Of a stretch of 11,618 nucleotides of DNA, positions 1-6,903 are shown one piece after another (the stretch's first letter is position 1; each line of letters opens with the position of its first letter). Source of the stretch: Acidimicrobiia bacterium. Lineage in GTDB: Bacteria > Actinomycetota > Acidimicrobiia > Acidimicrobiales > JACDCH01. The DNA lies in contig JACDCH010000292.1 of assembly GCA_013694495.1 (NCBI GenBank), positions 1-11,618 on the forward strand, written 5' to 3'. The notes under the pieces are model-generated. The model did not search any database and had not been told where the DNA came from. It saw nothing but the letters and a program-made list of their open reading frames with translations. A program made the position numbers and the translations under genes.

Positions 1-987
1 CCGCAGGCGGTTCGGGAGACCGGTGAGCGCGTCGTGCGACGCCTGGCGCTCCAGGGACGCTTCGGCCCGCTTCCGCTCGGTGATGTCCCGGGCGTTGACG
101 ACGATGCCCCCGACCGACGGCCGGTCGGCGAGGTCGGAGACGACGGCCTCGAAGAAGCGCCAGGTGCCGTCGGCCACCAGCACCCGCAGCTCCAGGGGAG
201 CGGCGACCGGCCCCGCGACCAGCCCGGCCCGCACACCCCGGCGGAGCGACACGAGATCGGCCGGGTGGACGAGCGACGACGTGGCGAGCCCGACAAGCTC
301 CGCCGGGGCGCGCCCCAGGAGGTGGAGGCTCGCCTCGCTGGCGTAGGAGATGTGCCCGGACGCGTCGAGGATGAGGATGAGGTCCGAGGAGTTCTGCACG
401 AGCGAACGGAACCGGTCCTCGCGCTCGCGCAGCGAGTCCTCGGCCCGCTCCTTCTTCTCGTTCACCGCCGCGGCCATGCGGACGACGAACACGACGCCGA
501 GCACGTTCATGGCCGCCACCCCGTGCACCAGCGGCTCACTGATGAGCGACGGCGCCCACCCGCGTACGATCGCCACCTGGCCCACTGCGATCCAGGCGAC
601 GCTCCAGAACGCCGTGACCCGCCAGGGTCGCGAGCCCCGGACGGTGTTCTCCTGGGCGATGAAGGCGTAGAAGATGGCGAGCGCCGGACCCCACCCGGTG
701 AGGTAGATCGTCGCAGTCACGAACGCGCTGTGGGCGACGACCCGACAGCGCACCGGGAGCGGGCTGGGCCGGCGCCGGAACCAGAGCTCGGCCGCGGCGC
801 ACACCAGGGCGCCGCTCCAGAGCACGCCGACGTACGCCCACAGCGGCTGGTCGGCGACGAGGTCGAGCTCGCGCAGGATCCACAGCGCCACGAGCGCAAC
901 GGGGTTGATCACCCATCCCACCACGAGCGGCGAGATCGACCGCCGCTGCCTGCGATCCTGCCCTGCCTCGCGCTCCCCCTCGCTCAT
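1..987 (-). CDS. Membrane-bound PAS-GGDEF protein, probable diguanylate cyclase (5' part, cut by window edge)
   Basis: I translated the minus strand from the ATG at 985-987; 329 codons are open and run off the left edge. The N-terminus is charged, followed by hydrophobic segments at about residues 21-38, 50-69, 83-110, 124-141 and 155-174, so a roughly five-helix membrane sensor is likely. A short charged linker (176-192, NEKKERAED) leads into a PAS domain (about 193-305) ending in the usual ARDITERKRAE. The last visible residues, HDALTGLPNR (318-327), are the opening signature of GGDEF domains. The catalytic GG(D/E)EF motif lies outside the window, so cyclase activity cannot be confirmed, nor whether an EAL domain follows. 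By family, it would turn two GTP into cyclic di-GMP in response to a signal sensed by the membrane or PAS part. It is divergent from the hybrid kinase at 1236. Confidence 0.88.
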   Translation of the reverse strand, partial: MSEGEREAGQDRRQRRSISPLVVGWVINPVALVALWILRELDLVADQPLWAYVGVLWSGALVCAAAELWFRRRPSPLPVRCRVVAHSAFVTATIYLTGWGPALAIFYAFIAQENTVRGSRPWRVTAFWSVAWIAVGQVAIVRGWAPSLISEPLVHGVAAMNVLGVVFVVRMAAAVNEKKERAEDSLREREDRFRSLVQNSSDLILILDASGHISYASEASLHLLGRAPAELVGLATSSLVHPADLVSLRRGVRAGLVAGPVAAPLELRVLVADGTWRFFEAVVSDLADRPSVGGIVVNARDITERKRAEASLERQASHDALTGLPNRLR

Positions 988-1235
988 GCGTCGTCCCCGG
1001 GTCCTCGCGTTGCTCGCGGCTGGCTGGCCGTGCACGTGATGTCCGTTCCTGCTCGGCAGCAGCGGCCGGGAGCTGAACGAGCGGCAGGGAAATAGCGCGT
1101 TCGCGTCATGCGGTTGAACCGTCACGCGGGCGAGCCTGCCGGGGCGTGGCGTGGACGCCGGCTGCCCTCGGCGGGCGCCCACGGGCGCTCCCAGCCTCGA
1201 GGCGAGCGCCACCCGCCCGCAGCAACCGGAGTCGC

Positions 1236-3878
1236 ATGGGGAGCACGACCGCAGATCGGGGATCCCGGGCGACCGCGAGAGGGAAGACGTCCCGGCCGGG
1301 TCACTCCATGCGAGCCGACCTGCTGGGCCTCGTCGCCGCCGTGGCCATCGCGCTGACACTGGGCGCCGTGTGGGAGGCCGCCGAAGCCCGGCGCGATGCC
1401 CGGGAGGACGCCGGCGACGATGCGCGGTTTGCGGCGCAGTTCTCGGCCCGCGAGGTCGGGCACGGCGTGGAGGACGCCGAGCGAGCCGTGCTCGAGGTCG
1501 CCGCGGACCCGGCGACCGCTGCCGCGCTCGAATCCCCGCAGCCCGGCTGCACGCTCGCGTTCAACGGCTTCGGGACGTTCGCCCGTGGCCACGTCGACGT
1601 CGTGGGTGCGGATGGTTCGGTCGCGTGCTCGTCGCTGCCGACCGGCGTCAGCGCACCCGGCTACGGCGGGGCCTCGTGGTTGGACCGGCTGGACGAGCCG
1701 TTCACCCTCGCGCCGGCGTCGGACGCCCGCACCCAGGCCGACGTGGTGCTCGTCGCCCGCCCGGTGGCCGGCGGTGGCGCCGTGGTGGCCTTCCTCGACC
1801 TCGAGCCGCTCGGCCCGGCGCTGCAATCGACGTTCGGCGGCGGCAGGAACCTCGAGGTGCTCGCCGTGTCGAACGACGGCGAAACCGTGCTCAGCCGCTC
1901 GATCGACCCGGCGCGGTGGGTGGGTGCCGGCCTCGCGGCAACGCCCTTCGTCGGCGGGTCGGCCGCGTCCGAGCGCCCCGACGTCGACGGCCGCAAGCGC
2001 ATCTACGCCGCCGCCACGGTGCCGGGCACCGACTGGGTTGTGTACGCCGGCGCCGACTCGGCCGAGGTGCTCGCCGTCGCCGATGCCCACGTCCGCCGGG
2101 ATCTCCCGGTGGCCCTGCTCGGCCTCGTGCTCCTGTTGGCGGCGGCGCTGTTCGTGGAACGCCGGCTGACCGGACCGATCCGGCGGTTGAGCGCGGACGT
2201 GCGCTCCGCAGCCGCCACCGGAACGTGGCAGAGCAACCCCGAAGGGGGCGGGCCGGGCGAGGTCGTCGCCCTCGCCGACGGCTTCGCCGCGCTGATCGAC
2301 GCGTTCGACCGGGAGCACCTGGCGGGTTCCCGGCTGGCCGCGCTCGTGGAGTCGTCCCACGACGCGATCATCGGCATGACCCTCCACGGCGTGATCACGA
2401 GCTGGAACATCGGCGCGACCGAGATGTACGGCTACCGGGCGTCCGAGATGGTCGGTGCGCCCTACGCCGCGCTGGTCCCCGTCGACTGCGTCCCGGACTT
2501 CCAGGACGCGCTCGCCGCCGTCGCCCGAGGGACGCTGCTCGATCCGCGGGAGACGGTGCGCCGCTGCGAGGACGGCACCCTCCTCGACGTCGCCGTCCGG
2601 GTCTCGCCCGTCATGGGCAACGCCGGCCAGATCGTGGGGGCGTCGGTGGTTGCCCGCGACATCACGGTGCACAAGCGCGACGTGGAAGCGCTGCGCGCCA
2701 GCGAGGCGCGCAAGTCGGCGGTCCTGCACTCCGCGCTCGACTGCGTGATCACCATGGACCACGCCGGCCGGATCGTGGAGTTCAACCCCGCGGCCGAGCG
2801 CACGTTCGGCTACACGGCGGCCGAAGCGTACGGGCGCGCGCTCGCCGAGCTCATCATCCCTCCTGCATTCCGAGCGGCCCACGCCGCCGGCCTCACTCGC
2901 TACCTCCTGAGCGGCGAGGGCCCCATCCTCGGCGAACGCCTGGAGCTGACCGCGATCCGGGCGGATGGCTCCGAGTTCCCGGTGGAGCTCACGGTGACCC
3001 GGGTGGACATGACCGGCCCGCCGCTCTTCACGGGGTACCTGCGCGACCTCACGGACCGGATCCGGGCCGACGAGGAGCGGGAGTCCCTCGAGCACCGCCT
3101 CAACCAATCGCAGCGGCTCGAGAGCCTCGGCCAGCTCGCCGGTGGCATCGCCCACGACTTCAACAACCTGCTGGCCGTCATCCTGGGCTACGCCGGCTTC
3201 GTCGCCGAGCACCCCGGGATCGACGACGAGGTGCGCGGCGACGTCGAGCGCATCCAGCGGGCCGGGCAGCGGGCCGTCGACCTCACCCACCAGCTGCTCA
3301 TCTTCGGGCGCCGCGACACCGTCGAGCCCGCGGTGCTCGACCTCAATGCCATCGTCGCCGACGTCCAGGAGCTGCTGGCGCGGAGCATCGGCGCCGACGT
3401 GCGTCTCGTGGTCGACACCGCGCCCGACCGGCCCGCCGTCCGGATCGACCGCGGCCAGCTCGAGCAGGTGCTGCTGAACCTTGCCCTCAACGCCCGCGAC
3501 GCCATGCCGGACGGCGGGACGCTCACCATCGAGACCGCGGTGGTCGAGCTCGACACCGCCTTCGCCCGCCTCCATGGCGGCACCGGCCCGGGCCAGTACG
3601 CCCGGCTCACGGTGAGCGACTCCGGCCAGGGCATGCCGCCCGACGTCGCGGCCCGCGCGTTCGAACCGTTCTTCACGACGAAGCCCAAGGGCGAGGGCAC
3701 CGGCCTCGGGCTGGCGACGGTCTACGGCATCGTGGCCGCCGCGGGGGTGACGTGTCGATCTTCACGGAGGACGGTCTGGGCACGGCGATCGCCGTCGACC
3801 TGCCGGTCGTCGACGAGCCGCTCGACGACGTCGAAGGCGCCGACCTCGGTCCCCCGCCCGCCGGCCAGGGCGAGCTGA
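1236..3878 (+). CDS. Membrane PAS sensor histidine kinase; frame breaks near 3747, likely continuous with the receiver domain to 4276
   Basis: Numbering is from the ATG at 1236 (GGAG at 1228-1231); the ATG at 1308 is an alternative with a weaker ribosome-binding site. Layout: TM1 about 27-45; extracytoplasmic sensor region 46-288 (perhaps dCache-like, with Cys105 and Cys131 as a possible disulfide); TM2 290-307; HAMP 308-360; PAS 365-480; PAS 486-612; HisKA with phospho-acceptor His640 in GGIAHDFNNLL; HATPase_c with N box Asn752 (LNLALNARDAM), G1 Asp795 (DSGQG) and G2 819-826 (GEGTGLGL). After GIVAAAG (residue 837) the frame loses homology and becomes Arg/Ser/Thr-rich to the stop at 3876-3878. 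Family homology resumes at once in the -1 frame (VSIFTEDGLGT...). One extra G in the run 3743-3747 would restore a single 1013-residue hybrid kinase ending at 4276. The last 43 residues of this reading are therefore probably not real. Confidence 0.85.
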   Translation: MGSTTADRGSRATARGKTSRPGHSMRADLLGLVAAVAIALTLGAVWEAAEARRDAREDAGDDARFAAQFSAREVGHGVEDAERAVLEVAADPATAAALESPQPGCTLAFNGFGTFARGHVDVVGADGSVACSSLPTGVSAPGYGGASWLDRLDEPFTLAPASDARTQADVVLVARPVAGGGAVVAFLDLEPLGPALQSTFGGGRNLEVLAVSNDGETVLSRSIDPARWVGAGLAATPFVGGSAASERPDVDGRKRIYAAATVPGTDWVVYAGADSAEVLAVADAHVRRDLPVALLGLVLLLAAALFVERRLTGPIRRLSADVRSAAATGTWQSNPEGGGPGEVVALADGFAALIDAFDREHLAGSRLAALVESSHDAIIGMTLHGVITSWNIGATEMYGYRASEMVGAPYAALVPVDCVPDFQDALAAVARGTLLDPRETVRRCEDGTLLDVAVRVSPVMGNAGQIVGASVVARDITVHKRDVEALRASEARKSAVLHSALDCVITMDHAGRIVEFNPAAERTFGYTAAEAYGRALAELIIPPAFRAAHAAGLTRYLLSGEGPILGERLELTAIRADGSEFPVELTVTRVDMTGPPLFTGYLRDLTDRIRADEERESLEHRLNQSQRLESLGQLAGGIAHDFNNLLAVILGYAGFVAEHPGIDDEVRGDVERIQRAGQRAVDLTHQLLIFGRRDTVEPAVLDLNAIVADVQELLARSIGADVRLVVDTAPDRPAVRIDRGQLEQVLLNLALNARDAMPDGGTLTIETAVVELDTAFARLHGGTGPGQYARLTVSDSGQGMPPDVAARAFEPFFTTKPKGEGTGLGLATVYGIVAAAGVTCRSSRRTVWARRSPSTCRSSTSRSTTSKAPTSVPRPPARAS
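3743..3747 (+). other. Frame-break site: G5 run inside the histidine kinase ATPase domain
   Basis: Frame 0 reads gcg ggg gtg acg; the frame that matches the kinase family needs gcg ggg ggt gac, i.e. one more G. The sequence on both sides is intact, in-family coding sequence. Possible causes are a homopolymer undercall in sequencing or assembly, a genuine one-base deletion, or a -1 ribosomal slip (a P-site tRNA on GGG could re-pair perfectly one base back). I favour the undercall or deletion, since nothing else, such as a downstream pseudoknot, is evident. Confidence 0.75.
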
Positions 3879-4276
3879 TCCTGCTCGTCGAGGACGAAGC
3901 GGCGATGCGCGAGGTGACCGCGCGCATCCTCCGGGCCAACGGCTACCAGGTGATGGAGGCGGGCTCGGCGGACGAGGCGATGGCGCTGGCGGGCGAGTTC
4001 GCGTACGAGCTCCTGCTGACCGACGTGGTCATGCCCGGCGGCTCCGGGCGCGACCTGGCGTGGGCGTTGCAGCACGCGCGGCCGGACCTGGCCGTGCTGC
4101 TGATGTCCGGCTACAGCCGGGGCGTGCTCGGGGTCCACCGGCCGCTGGACGACGACCTGGCGCTGATCCAGAAACCCTTCACGACCCACCAGCTGCTCGT
4201 GCGGGTGCACGGCGCGCTCGCGCCGGCCGGGCCGGACGCGCCGGCCGACCCCGTCCGGCCCGACCTTCAGCGCTGA
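3752..4276 (+). CDS. Receiver (REC) domain, probably the C-terminal part of the hybrid kinase at 1236
   Basis: This is the continuation of the kinase in the -1 frame. If translated alone, a GTG at 3752 just after a GGGGG is the first usable start (174 residues), but that start would lie inside the kinase ATPase domain. The first 15 or so residues (VSIFTEDGLGTAIAVDLP) are the last strands of HATPase_c, so a separate gene is unlikely. A linker then leads to a full receiver domain: acidic pair in LLVEDEAA (bases 3881-3904), phospho-acceptor Asp at 4022-4024 (LLTDVVMPG), the Ser of LLMSGYS, and the conserved Lys at 4172-4174 (QKPF). Known role: accepts phosphate from the kinase His for relay. No histidine phosphotransfer domain follows. 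Its 3' end overlaps the convergent regulator gene by 10 bases (4267-4276). Confidence 0.85.
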   Translation: MSIFTEDGLGTAIAVDLPVVDEPLDDVEGADLGPPPAGQGELILLVEDEAAMREVTARILRANGYQVMEAGSADEAMALAGEFAYELLLTDVVMPGGSGRDLAWALQHARPDLAVLLMSGYSRGVLGVHRPLDDDLALIQKPFTTHQLLVRVHGALAPAGPDAPADPVRPDLQR

Positions 4277-4926
4277 TCGTCGATCAGGCCGGACTGCCGG
4301 GCGACGAAGACCGCCTCCAGCTTGGAGTGCACCTGCAGCTTGACGAGCACGTTCTGCACGTGGTTGCGCACCGTGTGGAGGCTGACGAAGAGCTCGTCGC
4401 TGATGGCCTGGTTCGTGAGCCCCCGGGCGACGAGCTGGAGGATCTCGCGTTCGCGCTTCGTCAGGGTCGGGGCCAGGCCCCGCTGGGTCAGCCGCGGCCG
4501 CACCGCGGCGAGCACGTGGGCGTCCACGTACGCCTCCCCAGCGGCGACGATGCCGATGGCCTCGACGAGCTCGGTGAACGCCTTGTCCTTGGTCAGCACG
4601 CCCGCGCACCCGGCGGTGACGGCAGCGACGACGACGAGCTCGTCGGTCGAGCCGGTGAGGATGAGGACGGCGGTGCCGGCGCTGGCGGCTCTGATCGCGA
4701 CGGCGGCATCGCTGCCGAGTCCGTCGGGGAGCTGGAAGTCGACGACGGCGACCGCGGGTCGCAGCGCTTCGGCCCGGCCGATGGACTCGGCCATCGTCGC
4801 CGCCGTCCCCACGACTTCGATCGCCGGCTCGCGCTCGAGGAGGCGGACGACGCCCTCCATGAACATCTCGTGGTCGTCGACGATGAGGACCCGGATGCGT
4901 TCGCTGCGCTCCGGCTCGTCAGCCAC
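4267..4926 (-). CDS. NarL/FixJ-type response regulator (REC plus LuxR helix-turn-helix)
   Basis: 219 residues, the usual length of the NarL family. The receiver domain has the acidic pair Asp17-Asp18 (LIVDDHEMF), phospho-acceptor Asp63 (VVDFQLPDG), Thr91 (LILTGST) and Lys113 (LTKDKA). The LuxR-type HTH is at about 155-210, opening with LTKREREILQLVARGLTNQAI and continuing with VSLHTVRNHVQNVLVKL, the DNA-recognition helix. Start is the GTG at 4924-4926, with a GCGGGGG stretch about 10 bases upstream; no in-frame ATG fits better. By family, phosphorylation drives dimerisation and promoter binding. It is convergent to the hybrid kinase and overlaps its 3' end. Pairing with that kinase is plausible from position only, because a hybrid kinase often passes phosphate elsewhere. 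All key residues are present. Confidence 0.93.
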   Translation of the reverse strand: MADEPERSERIRVLIVDDHEMFMEGVVRLLEREPAIEVVGTAATMAESIGRAEALRPAVAVVDFQLPDGLGSDAAVAIRAASAGTAVLILTGSTDELVVVAAVTAGCAGVLTKDKAFTELVEAIGIVAAGEAYVDAHVLAAVRPRLTQRGLAPTLTKREREILQLVARGLTNQAISDELFVSLHTVRNHVQNVLVKLQVHSKLEAVFVARQSGLIDDQR

Positions 4927-4970
4927 CGTCGGAACCCCCGCATGACGTGCCCAGGCCCGGGATCCTCGCG

Positions 4971-4981
4971 CGGACGGTCCG
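4971..4981. repeat. Palindrome CGGAC-G-GTCCG in the divergent promoter region
   Basis: Perfect 5-base arms around one central base, lying 12 bases upstream of the TAGCGT box at 4994. This is about where a -35 element or an operator would sit for the plus-strand cluster. It could bind a dimeric regulator, but short GC palindromes are frequent by chance in this base composition. Confidence 0.3.
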
Positions 4982-4993
4982 GTCCCGTTCGTT

Positions 4994-5000
4994 TAGCGTA
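4994..5000. promoter_or_regulatory. Candidate -10 element(s), possibly bidirectional, between the regulator and the P450 cluster
   Basis: The AT-rich spot TTTAGCGTA contains TAGCGT (4994-4999) on the plus strand and TACGCT (reverse complement of 4995-5000) on the minus strand. Both fit the actinobacterial -10 pattern TANNNT. The plus-strand box would serve the cluster starting at 5040, with a leader of about 35 bases carrying the AAGGAGGT site. The minus-strand box would serve the regulator whose GTG is at 4926. No clear -35 hexamer is visible. Confidence 0.4.
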
Positions 5001-5027
5001 CCCGTCCTCGCCCGTCCCGGGGGCGCG

Positions 5028-5035
5028 AAGGAGGT
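5028..5035 (+). promoter_or_regulatory. Near-perfect ribosome-binding site AAGGAGGT
   Basis: Eight bases complementary to the 16S 3' tail, four bases before the ATG at 5040. It fixes the start of the small charged protein and rejects the longer reading from 4947. Confidence 0.8.
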
Positions 5036-5039
5036 ACCG

Positions 5040-5459
5040 ATGGTCGCGTGGAAGCGGTGGCTCCGCTACGCCAAGGCGCGGGTCGACGCCGCCGTGCGGT
5101 CGGGCGAGAAGGAGCTCGACCGGCGGGAGGCGGAGCTCGACGCCGAGGTGGCCGACAAGCCCTGGTTGACGAGCGATCGCGACTCGCCCACCTTCGACGA
5201 GGCCAAGGCCCGCATCGAGGACCGGGCCGGGCGCAGCGGCGCGGCCGGTCCGCCGCTGTCGCCCAGCGGGCAGCCGGCCTTCGACATCGCCGCCCAGGAA
5301 CGGGCGGCGGCCGAGCGCCTCGCCGGCATCCGGCAGTCGCTCGGGCTCGACGACGAGCCGGAGGGGCCCGCCGACCCGGCGCCGCCGAAGGAGCCGGAGT
5401 CCGGCAAGGACAAGGGCCCGAAGCCGAGCAAGCCGTCGAAGCCGTCGAAGCCGGGTTGA
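5040..5459 (+). CDS. Small charged protein of unknown function with a Pro/Lys-rich tail
   Basis: 139 residues; start chosen by the strong AAGGAGGT site. I do not recognise a family. Residues 1-40 are basic then heptad-like and Glu/Arg-rich (RSGEKELDRREAELDAEV), suggesting an amphipathic helix or short coiled coil. Then come a conserved-looking stretch around DKPWLTSDRDSPTFDEAKAR (about 40-60) and a second Ala/Arg-rich helix (AAQERAAAERLAGIRQSLGL, about 85-105). The tail from about 108 is low-complexity Pro/Glu/Lys, ending in repeated KPS units. There is no signal peptide, membrane segment or cysteine. It is the first gene of a tight plus-strand series: its stop lies 11 bases before the ferredoxin ATG, whose ribosome-binding site overlaps this stop codon, so co-transcription is likely. 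Whether it serves the P450 pathway cannot be told. Confidence 0.72.
   Translation: MVAWKRWLRYAKARVDAAVRSGEKELDRREAELDAEVADKPWLTSDRDSPTFDEAKARIEDRAGRSGAAGPPLSPSGQPAFDIAAQERAAAERLAGIRQSLGLDDEPEGPADPAPPKEPESGKDKGPKPSKPSKPSKPG
5424..5455 (+). repeat. Short tandem repeat encoding the KPS tail
   Basis: AAGCCGAGC is followed by two perfect copies of AAGCCGTCG and then AAGCCG, giving repeated Lys-Pro-Ser at the end of the 139-residue protein. Nine-base units keep the frame, so copy number could vary between strains without breaking the gene. Confidence 0.65.
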
Positions 5460-5470
5460 GGAGGGCAGCG

Positions 5471-5668
5471 ATGCGGGTGCACGTCGACCAGGAGATCTGC
5501 GAGGGCCACGGGCGGTGCTACGCCATCGCGCCCGAGCTGTTCGAGCCCGACGAGATCGGCAACGGCCACGAGGTGGGCGACGGCACCGTGACGCCCGAGC
5601 TCGAGCGCAAGGCGCGCCTCGCCGTCGGGAACTGCCCCGAGCGCGCCATCACCGTCGAGGAGGGCTGA
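5471..5668 (+). CDS. [3Fe-4S]-type ferredoxin, likely redox partner of the adjacent P450
   Basis: 65 residues, the usual size of small P450-partner ferredoxins in actinobacteria. Cluster ligands: Cys10 and Cys16 in CEGHGRC and Cys55 in NCPERAI, with His13 where a [4Fe-4S] protein would have its extra cysteine. This C-x2-H-x2-C...CP pattern is a known variant of single-cluster [3Fe-4S] ferredoxins encoded next to CYP genes. The protein is acidic, consistent with docking to a P450 and a ferredoxin reductase. Start: ATG at 5471, five bases after GAGGAGGG (5458-5465), which overlaps the preceding stop. Its stop overlaps the P450 ATG by one base (TGATG), implying translational coupling and matched expression. 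No ferredoxin reductase gene is in the window, so electrons must come from a reductase encoded elsewhere. Confidence 0.95.
   Translation: MRVHVDQEICEGHGRCYAIAPELFEPDEIGNGHEVGDGTVTPELERKARLAVGNCPERAITVEEG
5657..5664 (+). promoter_or_regulatory. Ribosome-binding site of the P450, inside the ferredoxin gene
   Basis: GAGGAGGG, the same eight bases as before the ferredoxin (5458-5465), three bases before the ATG at 5668. In the ferredoxin frame it encodes the terminal EEG. It fixes the P450 start at 5668 despite the open frame extending upstream to 5515. Confidence 0.75.
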
Positions 5669-6867
5669 TGGGCCTCCACGAGCCCGTCGAGGACTGGGCG
5701 TCGGACTTCGACCACACCGACGACGCGTGGGCCGCCGACCCGTTCCCGATCTGGAACGAGCTGCGCCAGACCTGCCCCGTGGCCCACTCGGACCGCTACC
5801 GCGGCGTGTGGCTGCCCACGCGGCACGAGGACATCTCGGCCATCGCCTACGACACCGAGCGCTTCACGTCGCGCAGCGTCGTCGTGAGCGAGTTCCGCCC
5901 GCCGCACGAGATGGCGCCGGCCGGCGTTGCGCCGCCGATCTCGTCGGACCCCCCGTTCCACAAGGGCGCCCGGCGGGTGCTGCTGCCCGCCTTCTCGCCC
6001 CAGGCGGTCGACCGGCTCGAACCGTCGACCCGCGCCTACTGCGAGGAGCTGGTCGACGGGCTGCGGGGCCACGACGTCGTCGACGCCGCCGAGGGCTACG
6101 CCCAGCACATCCCGGTGCGCGTGATCGCTCACATGCTCGGCCTACCCGAGGCGGACGCCGACCGGTTCCGGGGCTTCGTGAACCACGTCCTCGAGGGCGT
6201 CGCCCTGCCCATGGAGGAGCGGGCCGCCGGGATGCTCGAGCTCTTCGAGTACCTCAAGGCGCAGATCGACGACCACGTCGCCCACCCCCGCGACGACCTG
6301 ATCTCCTACCTGCTCGACGCCGAGCTCGACGGCGAGAAGCTCGACTTCTTCCACGTCGGGCGCACGATCGCCCTGCTGCTCATCGCCGGCATCGACACCA
6401 CGTGGAGCGCGGTGGGAGCGTCGCTGTGGCACCTCGCCGGCCACCCGGCCGACCGGGAGCGTCTCGTCGCCGAACCCGAGCTTCTGCCGACCGCGATGGA
6501 GGAGCTGCTGCGGGCCTACGCACCGGTGACGATGGCCCGCCTCGTCCGCGAGGACATGGACTTCGCCGGGTGCCCGATGAAGGCGGACGACTTCGTCCTC
6601 CTGCCGTTCCCGGCGGCCAACCGCGATCCGGACGCGTTCGACCGGGCCGACGAGGTGCTGATCGACCGCGAGGTGAACCGCCACGCCGCGTTCGGGCTCG
6701 GCATCCACCGCTGCGCCGGCTCGCACCTGGCCCGCATGGAGATGCGGGTCGCGCTCGAGGTGTGGCTCGAGGCGTTCCCGACGTTCCACCTCGCCGACCC
6801 CGCCGCGGTGCGCTGGTCGGGCGGCCAAGTGCGCGGCCCCCGCACCCTCCCGCTGCGCATGTCCTGA
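5668..6867 (+). CDS. Cytochrome P450 (bacterial class I type)
   Basis: 399 residues, the typical soluble bacterial length; no membrane anchor. Visible landmarks: the I-helix oxygen-activation motif AGIDTT (240-245), the K-helix Glu279-x-x-Arg282 (EELLR), the ERR-triad region around NRDPDAFDRADEV, and the haem loop FGLGIHRCAGSHLAR with axial Cys349. All catalytic elements are intact. By family, it inserts one oxygen atom into an organic substrate using two electrons delivered by a ferredoxin, here most likely the gene just upstream. The start overlaps the ferredoxin stop, and the sulfatase begins 36 bases after its stop. I cannot assign a CYP family number or substrate from sequence inspection. 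Sequence features such as the WLPTRHED and PPFHKGARR segments are shared by many actinobacterial CYPs acting on lipids, terpenes or steroids. Confidence 0.96.
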   Translation: MGLHEPVEDWASDFDHTDDAWAADPFPIWNELRQTCPVAHSDRYRGVWLPTRHEDISAIAYDTERFTSRSVVVSEFRPPHEMAPAGVAPPISSDPPFHKGARRVLLPAFSPQAVDRLEPSTRAYCEELVDGLRGHDVVDAAEGYAQHIPVRVIAHMLGLPEADADRFRGFVNHVLEGVALPMEERAAGMLELFEYLKAQIDDHVAHPRDDLISYLLDAELDGEKLDFFHVGRTIALLLIAGIDTTWSAVGASLWHLAGHPADRERLVAEPELLPTAMEELLRAYAPVTMARLVREDMDFAGCPMKADDFVLLPFPAANRDPDAFDRADEVLIDREVNRHAAFGLGIHRCAGSHLARMEMRVALEVWLEAFPTFHLADPAAVRWSGGQVRGPRTLPLRMS

Positions 6868-6880
6868 GGGCCATGATGGG

Positions 6881-6897
6881 CCCCTCGCCGAGGGGGG
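6881..6897 (+). promoter_or_regulatory. Hairpin CCCCTC-GCC-GAGGGG covering the sulfatase ribosome-binding site
   Basis: Perfect six-base stem (6881-6886 with 6890-6895) and three-base loop in the 36-base gap between the P450 and the sulfatase. The 3' arm and following Gs (GAGGGGGGT, 6890-6898) are the only Shine-Dalgarno-like sequence before the ATG at 6904. If formed in RNA, the stem would mask ribosome entry, or could act as a weak attenuator or stabilising 3' end for the P450 message. There is no T-tract, so a plain intrinsic terminator is less likely. Confidence 0.5.
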
Positions 6898-6903
6898 TCG
6901 GAC

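Noticed and set aside
34..1095. 353-codon plus-strand open frame over the PAS-GGDEF gene
   Set aside because: The minus strand encodes membrane segments, PAS and the GGDEF opening motif; this frame is its mirror.
1122..3575. 817-codon open frame on the minus strand opposite the histidine kinase
   Set aside because: Low-complexity composition (His, Arg, Gly, Asp, Glu) and no domain; the plus strand carries clear PAS, HisKA and ATPase motifs.
3743..3752. Programmed -1 ribosomal frameshift as the main explanation for the split kinase
   Set aside because: The GGG-GG re-pairing is possible, but no stable downstream structure or proper heptamer with a biological reason is seen; homopolymer undercall or a simple deletion is more likely.
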